Made by a program: the position numbers and the translations under genes
Notes under the pieces: generated by a model
What the model saw: only the letters and a program-made list of their open reading frames with translations
Told to the model about the DNA's origin: nothing
Database searches by the model: none
Shown here: positions 22,130 through 32,278 of the stretch, one piece after another
How positions within the stretch are numbered: position 1 is the first letter of the stretch
How the letters are laid out: every line of letters starts with the position of its first letter
NCBI GenBank assembly: GCA_007922225.1
Contig: ML679995.1
Coordinates: 3,549,928 to 3,613,927, forward strand
Reading direction: 5' to 3'
From: Emydura subglobosa
Lineage: Eukaryota; Chordata; Testudines; Chelidae
DNA length: 64,000 nt

Positions 22130-23272
22130 TCAGGTTCACTTTGCATGTGATACTGTCCTGCATGACCTTCTCTTAAACAAACTAGGGAAATACAACTTGG
22201 TGGAGCTACTATAAGGTGGGTGCAAAACTAGTTGGAAAACCATTCCCAGAGTGTAGTTATCAATGGCTCACAGTCACGCTGGAAGGGCATAACAAGTGGG
22301 ATTCCGCAGGGATCAGTTCTGGGTCTGGTTCTGTTCAATATTTTCATCAGTGATTTAGATAATGGCATAAGGAGTACATTTATAAAGCTTGTGAACGATA
22401 CTATGCTAGGAGGAGTTGGAAGTGCTTTGGAGGATAGGATTATAGTTCAGAATGATATGGACAAACTGGAGAAATGGTCTGAAGTAAACAGGATGAAATT
22501 CAATATGGACAAATGCCAAGTACTCCTCTTAGGAAGGACGAATCAGTTGCACACATACACAATGGGCAATGACTGCCCAGGAAGGAGTGCTGCGGAAAGG
22601 GATCTGGGGGTCACAGTGGACCACAAGCTAAATATGAGCCAACAGTGTAATGCTGCTGCAAAAAAAGCAAACATGATTCTGGGCTGTATTAGCAGGAGTG
22701 TTGTAAGTAAGACACGAGTAGTAATTCTTCCGCTCTGCTCCGTGCTGATTAAGCCTCAGCTGGAGTATTGTGTCCAGTTCTGGGCACCACATTTCAGGAA
22801 AGATGTGGACACATTGGAGAAAGTCCTGAGAAGAGGAACAAAAATGATGCAAGGTCTAGAAAACATGACCTGTGAGGCAAGACTGAAAGAACTGGCTTTG
22901 TTTAGCCTGGAGAAGAGACGACTGAGAGGGGACATGAGAACAGCTTTCAAGTACATCAAAGGTTGTTACAAGGAGGCGGGAGAAAATTTGTTCTTCTCAA
23001 CCTCTGAGGACAGGACAAGAAACAATGTGCTGAAACAGCAGCCAGGGCGGTTTAGGTTGGACATTAAGAAAAACATCCTGTCGGGGTGGTCAATCACTGG
23101 AATAAATTGCCTAAGGAGGCTGTGGAATCTCCATCATTGGAGATTTGTAAGAGCAGGTTAGACAAACACCTGTCAGGGATGGTTTAGATATGACTTAGTC
23201 CTGCCATGAGTGCAGGGGACTGGACTAGATGGACTCTCGAGGTCCCTTCCAGCCCCACGATTCTATGAGTGT
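22130..23272 (+). mobile_element. CR1 LINE with a 309-codon RT frame
   Basis: The open frame 22232-23161 covers the RT region from the GIPQGSVLG motif to near the C-terminus, followed by the tail 'ggtcccttccagccccacga' and 'ttctatgagtg'. The catalytic FADD box reads LVND, so the enzyme would be dead even though the frame is open. 5'-truncated. The long frame makes it one of the younger copies here. Confidence 0.92.
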
Positions 23273-23284
23273 GCTTTTAAAGAT

Positions 23285-24520
23285 GACTAAATGCAAACGT
23301 AGACATCCTGACAAGATGGGGGCTCTATCCTGGGATGTTGTGATTCTGAAAAAGATTTAGGGGTCACGGTGGATAATGAGCTGACCATGAGCTCCCTGTG
23401 TGATGCAGTAGCCAAAGAGCCAGCATGATACTGGGGTGCATCAACAGGAGAAGCTCGAGTAGGAGTAGAAAATGATTTTACCTCTGTGCTTGGCACTGGT
23501 GCAACCTCTGCTGGAATCCCGTGTTCAGTTCTGGTGCCCACAATCCAAGAAGGATGGTGGTAAATTGGAGGGGGTTCGAAGAAATGCCATGAGAATGACT
23601 AAAGGATTAGAAAACCTGCCTTATCGTGATAGACTCAGGGAGCTCAGTCTATTTAGTTTAACAAAGAGAAATGTAAGGCGTGACAATGACAGTCAAGAAA
23701 TACATGCATGGGGCACAAATACTTAATGACAGGCTCTTCAATCTAGCAAAGACGGTCTAATACAGCGGTTCCCAACCTTTTAGGTTCAAGGGCCAGAAAT
23801 ATAATTTTTACAACCCTGAAGGGCCACCAGTCTCTGCCAGCAGGCTCCCTCCCCCGGCCACCACTGCAACCAGTGAGAAGGCGTTCAGCAAGGAGGATCT
23901 CCCGTCCCCCTGGCTGCAGCAGGGAAACTCTGTGCTCCACCTGGGTCCCTAGGCAGTGGCTCCCTTCTGCAGCCAGGGGCATGGGAGATCAGTGCTCCCC
24001 TCCCTCTGGCTCCAGCAGGGACCCCAGCACCTAGGGACCCAGGGGAAGTGCTTTGCCGTGCTCCCTGCCACAGCCCAGGGGAGGGGAGCGCTGATCTCCC
24101 GTCCCTCTGGCTGCAGCAATGAGCCTGTGCCTGCAACACGATCTGCCTGGGTACTTAGGCAGCGGTTCCTTTCTGCAGCCAGCGAGATGGGAGCCACGGG
24201 CCGCTCTGAAAGACCCTGCGAGCCACAGGTTGGGAACCACTGGTCCAACATGATCCAACGGCTGGATGTTGAAACTAGACAAATTCAGACTGGAAATAAG
24301 GGGTCAAATTTTAATGGTGACAATAATTAACCAGTGGTACAATTTACCAAAGGTTATGGTGGAGTCTCTATCACTGACCATTTTTAAATCAAGAGTGGAT
24401 GTTTTCCTAAAAGATCTGCTCTGGAAATGATTCTGGGGAAGTTCTATGGCCTGTTTTATTTAGGAGGGCAGATGGGATGATCACAGTGGTCCCTTCTGGC
24501 CTTGGAATCTATGAATCCAG
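23285..24520 (+). mobile_element. L3/CR1 LINE split by a hAT element
   Basis: The left part (23285-23762) carries [20 protein letters not shown] and YRDRLRELSLFSL coding pieces. The right part (24243-24520) resumes with 'tgatccaacggctggatgtt' and ends 'ccttctggccttggaatcta'. The two parts join smoothly if the 480-base insert is removed. Confidence 0.85.
23763..24242. mobile_element. Non-autonomous hAT element, complete, 480 bp
   Basis: Terminal inverted repeats CAGCGGTTCCCAACCT and AGGTTGGGAACCACTG (one mismatch). It is flanked by 8-base direct repeats, GTCTAATA (23755-23762) and GTCCAACA (24243-24250), which differ at two positions, as expected for an old hAT duplication. There is no transposase. 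The inside is GC-rich and made of direct and inverted copies of short units such as 'cctgggtccctaggcagtgg'. Confidence 0.88.
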
Positions 24521-25339
24521 TGGTAACATTGTCAATAGCTCCTAAGTGATCAGGAGATTCAGTGCCAGTGAGAGTCAGGGGGACTTCGTCTCCTCAGTCA
24601 GTTAGATACTTTAGCCCTACATAAATAAAACATTTCTTCACTTCTGCAATTCAGTCCTGTGTGTTTAGGTAACACAAATGCTCCGATCTCCAGTTTGTAG
24701 AACAGGATTTCTTGAAATATCTGTCCCGTATGGAAATTCATCTCAGTGCAGGTTGTGCTCAGGCGCTATCAGATCTGATGCAGTTCGGACAGTGTGCATT
24801 GTTTCTTTAATTAGATGCTTCTGAACCTTCCCCAAGGATGCTGTGCTGCTTACCGAGCAGGTTAGTTGTGCAAAGAAAAAAAAATTAAAAGCAGCTTAGA
24901 TCCTGCACATATCTGGTCCAAGGAGCAACCACAAAGAAATTAGCAAATGTGGATAAGCCAGAGCAGAGCAATCTCACAGATCTAATCCTCACTGGGCCAG
25001 CAAGCGTGCTTTCTCATTACAGTGGCAGAATGAAGCAGAATGTGCTAGTCTACATGGGCAGAGGTGAATGGCACCAGCTGTTACTTTCCGGACTAGTGCT
25101 TTTGTACTGCATGCTGGTGAGAAATGGATCATTTTAACAGGAAAATAGGGAATGGAGCAGCACTACCACTACTCTGTTAATAAAGCACCGTCACTTTAAC
25201 ACTATGTAAAATGTTTCTCACTTCCTTTAGCAACCTCCTTCTAATAGAATATGCCCTTAAAGTGAACCATAATATGTCTTCCCTAGCAGAGAATTTACCA
25301 ATTTAGCATTATCCAGTGTCATGATGTGCTAATGCAATG
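24521..25339. other. No gene or repeat recognised
   Basis: AT-richer, unique-looking sequence. Only a short frame at 24949-25137 with no domain. Confidence 0.45.
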
Positions 25340-26610
25340 ACATAATACCATTGTTCAGCTCATCCCCAGGTAGCTTTCCCGTGACCCAAACCCAGGGCAC
25401 AGGTGTCAGAGCGGCGAGCTGGATAGCAGAGCACAAACAATAACCAGAGCCCCAGAAGTTACACAAAAGAAGTAACGAAAAAGGGAACTAACAGAGAACC
25501 TTGCTGTGACATCCCCCCCTGCAATCTGGACTGGTGTGTAGCTGTGTCACCCCAATTCTTCAGTCCTGGGCTCCGACTTACCCTGCTTTGCTGTGTGAAC
25601 CACCCACTCCTGGGTCAGCCCATGCCCAGCATCCTGAGAGTAATCGGTCCCTGACCTAGTGAAGGAGTGTTCCGGCCAGCCCCTCATGGAATAGACTCCC
25701 AGCAAACACCCCCAGTCCTAGATGCAACCCCAGGAACTGCCATCTTGCAGGGTTCAGTGCTGTACACTGCACCCTGCAAACTCATTTACATTTGTCCGTC
25801 AATTTATTGAAGATATTGATATGCACCAGCTCTGTCACTCTAAGTGAGGTCTCTGCACACACTCAATCCACATGCACTGTTTTAGATAAAACAAACAAAT
25901 AAGTTTACTGACTACAGCAAGATTTGAAGTGAATATAAATCAGATTAAGATAAATCAAGAGATTAATAATGAGTCAAGGGGTTGGTTACAATTAACTGAA
26001 AGGTAACTCGCACCCTAAACTAAGATTAATATTTCAATAGCTTCCAGTCTATGACATTATCTTACCATACAGGCTGGCTGCAATGTCTCTAGCAACCAGG
26101 CTTCCCACCCTGTGGGTAGATTCTCAGCCTTTGGTGTTGCTTAGAAGATGGGTTCCAAGGGAGAGCTCTGAGACAAAGACGCCTTTTTCTTATAACAAGT
26201 TTCCTCGACACTCCCTGGGGTCAGGTGATTGTCCATATCCAGCAATGGATGTGATTTTTCCCTCTTGAGCCAAAGCACTCAGAGGTGCTTAGGCCAGTCC
26301 ATTGTTCCTTTATGCATGCTTCTGTGGGGCGTGTACCTTCAGCTTTGTGCTTGTCTGCATCTATTCAAGGCATGTGAGACACACATTTGGGGATATGACA
26401 CAGCAGAGTTTCGTATCTGTACGTATGTGTGACATTGCAGGAAACATGCTACCATAGCAGTAATGTTCAGTATGCCGGGAGCATTCCAAAAACACCGTAC
26501 ATGGCACCCTTTGCATCAGACAATACACAGTTACACTGGAAGGGTGAACATGAATGATACACAAATCACACCATAAGGGTGTACATGGGGTACAGTGTGT
26601 CATACTCACG
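25340..26610 (-). repeat. Probable long interspersed repeat, LTR/ERV-like
   Basis: The text of this block ('ctgctttgctgtgtgaacca', 'aataagtttactgactacag', 'ttgcttagaagatgggttcc') looks like a high-copy reptile repeat. On the minus strand it would begin TGACACACTGTACC, as LTRs begin with TG. I could not find the other LTR end, a primer-binding site or any coding frame, so the class is tentative. Confidence 0.35.
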
Positions 26611-26834
26611 TGGCAAAATCAAATGGAGAAGGAAAACCCCACAGAAGTGCATTCAAAGTGGGACCAGAAAGGAGTGAAATGGTGTGAGATGCTGCAAACT
26701 GCCAGAGAGGTGAAGCCACCACCATGGGGCCAGCTCCCTTGTGCAGGAATGAAAGGCCATACCCGCAGGCGAACCCACGCAGATTGGCTGTGCAGAGCAG
26801 CTACACCTTTCAGTGGTTTCTGGTTTGGGGACCC

Positions 26835-26955
26835 TAACTCAAGACACCTTGCACTTGGTTTTCAGAGGGGCTGAGCATTCTCTGCTCCCATTGACTGCAA
26901 TTGCAGTTGCCGGTGCTCAGCCCCTCTGAAGATCAGGTGCTGGGTGTCTTGAGTT
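26835..26955. repeat. Near-perfect palindromic MITE
   Basis: Arms of 42 bases (26835-26876 and 26914-26955) are inverted copies with about five mismatches. The loop carries a perfect 14-base palindrome, ACTGCAATTGCAGT. Confidence 0.8.
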
Positions 26956-27980
26956 GGACACACAAATTTAGAGGCCCACGTTTTGGCTTCTGGCTGCCCC
27001 CAAGCCTCCATTATGCAGAGACAGTTGTTTGGCCAATGGACCTACAAACACATGCTGCAGGTGGAGCCCCTGCACTGCACGGCTCTGGGATGTGCAGGGC
27101 ATGCAGATCTTTGTAGCCTGAGTGTGTGTGGGACAGTGGCTGTGTGTGGGTGTGAGGAGCAGCGCAGGAAAACTCCGCAAAACAAGTCGTGAATGGACTT
27201 TGTTAAAACTTTGATGCAGCTGGCTGACAGCCACTCTGCCTCTCCTAGAATCCCGGCCTCACGACAGTCTGCTGCATTAGTGGATCATGCTGAAGTGTGT
27301 TCTCTTCACGACTGATTCACGAGGGGGGTCTGGTGTGAAGTGGAAGAGGAAACGAGCCTTATATATAAACAGGTAGAAGAAGCTCAGTATTCTTTTACTT
27401 TCCTGCTTTGACAAAAATCACTTCTCCTCTAATCGGGGTCTGATTGTCTGAGGGCTCTGCAGGCATAGTAGGGATTAGAGCCGAGGTTAAACCTAGTTTC
27501 TCTCTCCCTATGGCAAGGCAAAGGAAAGGTGCCAAAGAACGGTGCTCACAATGGAAATGGAATGGTACCCAAATCAAGGATGAACTCAGAAAATCCTCCT
27601 GGCCAAATCCTGGTTCCAGTGAAGTCGGTAGGAGGTTAGCACATTCATTACACGTATGGATTAACAAGCTTTTTGAAGCTTTTCTCCAAAATATGAAGCA
27701 TGTGATAGAATGTCACAAATGGTGTGATTACTGGATTCCAGCTGTGTACAGGAGAGTCTCTCTGTCTCTTTCACAAACGCAGTCTCTTTCATGAGTGTTG
27801 AGAATTCAGGGGTTTTGCCATAATTGACAAATGAGTCAATCTGCGAATGAAAGAAGGTCCTGTTTGAAACATGAAGTTCAAAACCACTTAACATTTGAAG
27901 GAATCAAATTGTAAGATTCTTTCAGTGCTTCCTCCAGACTCCATGATCTGCAGAGAAGCAGGGCCAATTTTTACTTATTG
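26956..27980. other. No gene or repeat recognised
   Basis: Includes 'ccaaatcctggttccagtga', a small MITE-like scrap near 27600. The frames are short and domainless. Confidence 0.4.
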
Positions 27981-27984
27981 AAAG

Positions 27985-28490
27985 AATTGATTTCTTCACT
28001 TTCGCATTGTCCCGTCAATCAGGGTAAGCAGATCTTCTTCTTCATCTCCAAGCTTTCTTGCCAAGTTCATCTGCCAGGCTGACAGCAAGCTTCTTGATGC
28101 CTTCCTTCAGCACCTTCAAACCACCTTTTCCCAGATCTTCCTTGTGATCTTTGTCTTGTGACTACTAGTTCTTGTACCTTCTGGCCAACATATCCCACAA
28201 TTCAATGCTCCCAATTCATCTCAATCAATGCTCCCTCAGCTTTTCCGTGATGTGGCTACCTGCATCACGACTCACAGCACGCTACTGTGTAGCCTATCAG
28301 CTCTTGTCTTACCCAGCACCCACCTGAGTTTTCGGCCGTGCAAAGTATTGTTCTTTCTTCCTCGCGGGCCAGCATTCCAATTCATTCACCATGGTTGGCA
28401 CAATTATGATCTTATATACTTTGCTCTTCAATTTACTTAGCACATTTTTACCACAGAGAATTCCCAACAGCTCCTTCCATTTTCATGCAG
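27985..28490 (-). pseudogene. RTE-like non-LTR reverse-transcriptase 3' remnant
   Basis: Minus-strand translation in several frames gives, in order, KLKSKVYKIIIVPTMV (the 'YK…RP..LYG' region), HITEKLREH, RQRSQGRSGKRWFEG (the usual GRP-KKRW motif) and LIDGTMRK (the usual ADP-TMR end). Stops and frameshifts throughout. This motif order is typical of the C-terminal part of RTE-like elements. Confidence 0.6.
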
Positions 28491-30159
28491 TTGGATGGAA
28501 TAAATTATAACCATGTAAGTGGTTTTGGTTTGTGGCAAGCTAATTCATTTGACTGAAGAACACCATGTGTAGCTCCACTTCTGGGCATTACTAGCCTACA
28601 ACGTGACAGGAAAAACTGCAATGTTTTTTGCCAAGACACAACCAAGGCATCTCGATAAGCAACAGCATTCATATCAAGACTCTTACGGGAATGTAATGGT
28701 TTCTCTAGCCCAGCTACAGCTCTGTCTGAAATGGATCTGTAATGTTCTCCTGATATAGCTGGAAATTCGTAAGTGACAGAAGTGCTTATTATCTTAAACT
28801 CAAGCATTCGAAGGTTAATTTTGCCCTCACTTGTACGAGCAATAGCAACTCCTTCATTCAGCAGTCCACAATTGGTAGAGAGTAAAAAGGTAAACATTGG
28901 TCCACTGATTCCCCATGTCACCCCCATAACTGTGCCTCAATCCTGACTTGGTGAGACTACCTCTACAGGTGAGAGCGTGGTGCATTTTCACTGGCCAGCC
29001 AGTGGAGCATTTCAAAGGGGTGCCACCAACAGTCGACGTATCTGGGTTTTTGTATCATGCCCATCACCCTGGTATCCAAGTGTCACTGGTTTTACCACGT
29101 GGAAGCTAGGAATTGGGCTGAGACCCACCAACCCACTTCAAATAACCTGATTTTATTCACAGTTTGTTCTCCTTGCTGTGTTTTAACACACACATCTCCA
29201 TGATGCACCGCAAGAAGGCAACCAATAATGAACCATACTGAACCAGAGCCTGCAATTTAGTGCCAGATAACCAGAGGGGATGCAGAGCGCTGCAAATGAA
29301 AGCTACAATTTCCTTGTCAGGAGCACTCATTGCACAGGAAGAAGCCTTTCCTTCCCATCCACATCCCCTTTAGAAGCAGAGATTGTTCACGGGCTGTAAA
29401 TAGAACGAAGCTGAGGCACATCGGTTTGCAGTAAGTGAGCGCGTAACACCTTGGGTTCTCTATTTCAATGGACGCATCGGCTCAACACAGCTCAATGGGA
29501 TTCCGTTTCATGCGGCCTGTGAGAAGGTGGAATTTCTCTGAGTGCAGCACAGGCGTTTGTTATTTCCTTGAATGCTAAAGCAATCATTCAGCTCTTCTGA
29601 ATTCAGTGAATGAACCATTACGTCCCCATCACAAACATTACCCGGGCAAGAGCCTCTGCTTTTTCCTTGCTTTAATAAAGGGCTTTGCTACCTTACAGCA
29701 TCAGCAACAACTGCTCACTTTGTTTGCAACACAGCAGGGGACCCTCTATGCACCCACACCATTCCCTAATCTTTAAAACGGGCCACCGTGGGAGACCGGA
29801 GTGCAACAGCCTGCACACCTTGCAGACAAAAGGAGCAGCTGACTTTGGAAATGCTGATCAGTTTTTGGAAGTGAGGGACTATTCTGGAAATCAGGTTGCC
29901 TGTTGCAGAACACACAGCAGGGCACTGGCTTTTGACACTCTCCTGACTCATGGGCGTGTATGACCGGCATAGGTTACCAGAGTGATCAGTGCTGTTTGAA
30001 ATTGCTGGGTTTCCTTGCCCGGGCATCAGAAGAAACATCCCTGCTCCTGCAGCTTTCACACAGTGTTCACAATGGTGCAAACTAATACAAAAGGCATATG
30101 GACTAGCATCTTGCTCCATCCATGTCACTGACAGCAGTAGGTCTGTACGCAGTGTTGTC
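28491..30159. other. No gene recognised; one unassigned minus-strand frame
   Basis: The minus frame at 28505-28927 (140 codons) lies directly 5' of the RTE remnant on that strand but does not match the RT region expected there. It may belong to another repeat. The rest is unassigned. Confidence 0.35.
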
Positions 30160-30265
30160 ATAGCTGTGTTGGTCCCAGGATATTAGTGAGACAAGGTGGG
30201 TATGGTCATATCTGAAGCTGGTCCAGTAAAAGATATTACCTCACCCACCTTGTCTCAGCAATAGG
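30160..30265 (-). repeat. Unclassified reptile interspersed repeat fragment
   Basis: 'gctgtgttggtcccaggat', 'gagacaaggtgggtatggtc', then an inverted partner 'cacccaccttgtctcagcaa'. It shares words with 13514-13600. Confidence 0.5.
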
Positions 30266-30324
30266 CCTGAGCATACACAGAAAGAACCTCTACAACGTTC
30301 TGTTGTGATCATTGGGACTACGAA

Positions 30325-31622
30325 TTTACCCTAACTGTGAGTTCAGCTGTAAAAAGCGAGCGAAAGTTTATCAAGTGTCACAATAACCTATAATAACAAA
30401 AGTACCAAAAATTCTACAGAAAGACCGAAGGTGTCCAAACAAAAAGGCCTCCTGCTATAATTCAAGGACTCTGTTAAGACCATGCCTGGTAAACAAGAAG
30501 AGCGTGAGACTGGAAATCAATAAATTGGAGTGTCAGAAATGAGATCTAACTGGTGGACAAAAGAGTGGGGGATGGGCCATTCCACCCCTCACTCCCTTTT
30601 GGGGTCCTTATAAGAAAAAAGACTTGGGGGGTGTGGAAGTTAACAGGGGAAAAGCTGGCCACCCGGATGCTGGTTGACCAGAAGACCAGAGAAGTGAAAG
30701 GCGTGAGCTTTGCTATCATGGCTGCTACCCCCCCAGTTTCCTGGGACGCTGGGCCTTCTTCACCCTAACCTTGAGATATGTCCTGACCAGGCCAGAGGGA
30801 CCCAGATGACATCACCACCTCTACTGGCTCCGGTTAAATCCCGACCACCAGTTGGGAGGCAAGATGTTTTCCCCCATGCCCATGTGTCCTTTTCCTTTCC
30901 TACCTTATTTCTTCTCTTGCCTATCTCCTTTTTCCTTCTATCTACTAGGAGTCTGTCTTAGCCGGCCAAGGCTATACATTTTGCAACATTGCTGTAAATC
31001 TGTGACCAGAAAGAGGCCGCTAGAAGCTACACCCTAAGCAGCGCCATGCTGGTACAAGTTTGCCGGTCTCAGAGCGGCTGATAAGGCCGTGTGCTGTGCC
31101 TGTGTTTTTCTAGCAGGGAGGGTGCAAGTAAAAGTCAGCTCCATTTTCTGTCTTTGCTGTTCTCTTCTGTCGTCCTTTGTGTGTGTTTGTCTTGTTCTGG
31201 CTTCTAGGAAACTGCGATCGGAATTTTATCAACGGGAACCGTGACAGCTCCACCATCTTCTTCGCTCTTCCCCAGAAGGACAGTTATTACCATCTTAGAT
31301 AACATCTAAAAGGCTGTCAAACAAGGGGTTTTTCTCCTTCTAAAAACTCTCCAGCTAAAGGGAAAGGGAACAAGGGATGTTTTTACAAGGAAAGCCTGAC
31401 TTAATACTTGACACATCAATTGTTTTAACTATTTTCCCTACTTTTCTGTATCTATAACAAAGAGTTAAAAGGATGTTTAATGGCGTGGTTGACAGGCTGA
31501 GGTCTCTGTGTACCAAACCCTCAATCTTGTTTAACTCTGTTTAATGTTGCACAGTTTCAGGGTCACGTCAACACTTTCAATCCTTTGGGTCCACAAATTC
31601 CGTCTAAATGAATACAACAGAT
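30325..31622 (+). repeat. Unnamed interspersed repeat, copy 1 (long form)
   Basis: Shares its outer parts with 62195-63242 in the same orientation: 'gtgtcacaataacctataat', 'gttaagaccatgcctggtaa', 'aagggaaagggaacaaggga' and 'caggctgaggtctctgtgta' all have close partners there. The middle (about 30560-31250) is absent from copy 2; it holds 'ttttggggtccttataagaa' and CT-rich stretches. No coding frame with a domain. An LTR-like origin is possible but unproven. Confidence 0.7.
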
Positions 31623-31769
31623 CTCATCAGACTGGGTAAGCAAGTTCTTCATATTGATTTCCTGTGTCCTTAGCAGTGTGACATGCTTCAAGTTGAAATT
31701 GCAGGGAGGAGAGTGCAAGGAAAAGCCCTTGGGAAGGGAGAATGGGAGCAATAACATCTCTATATAGGG

Positions 31770-31868
31770 TCAGATTCTGCCACCTTTGCTCACATTGACT
31801 TCAGTGAATTACACTTGGAGTGGGGAACTACTCAGTGGGGAAAAGAGTGATAGAGTCTGGCCTATAAT
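31770..31868. repeat. Palindromic MITE
   Basis: 'agggtcagattctgccacct' and 'gagtgatagagtctggccta' form inverted ends around 'cattgacttcagtgaattac'. Confidence 0.55.
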
Positions 31869-32199
31869 AATAGGGCACAGGCTTCCTCCATGACAACTCA
31901 CATTAGATTGTGGAGGGAGGCAAGTATCCACTTGGAAACTCACCCACACCTGCAGGAACAAGGGCACAGAGCGTGGCTGTTCCCTGGCTCCTGGCTGAGC
32001 CTCTGCCTTGAGGAAGTGTGTATGGAGACCAGGAGGATCATGCAGCCAAGCTGCTTCTCTGCCCCAAACTTTCCGTAGTAAGGTCTCTTGTTTACTACAT
32101 TTTGCTCCCTTCTGCACTGTGCAGCAGAAGGCAGCATGAGTCTTTCATCCCAAAAGATCCCAAAGCGCTCCGCGAATTGCTGTACAAATGATTTATTTA

Positions 32200-32278
32200 A
32201 CTGAAGTTAGTCCTGTTCAGAGCAGGGGGTTGGACTAGATACCTCCTGAGGTCCCTTCCAACTCTATGATTCTATGAT
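32200..32278 (+). repeat. CR1 LINE 3' tail
   Basis: 'gttggactagatacctcctg', 'aggtcccttccaactctatg', 'attctatgatg': the last ~80 bases of CR1. Heavily 5'-truncated. Confidence 0.88.
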
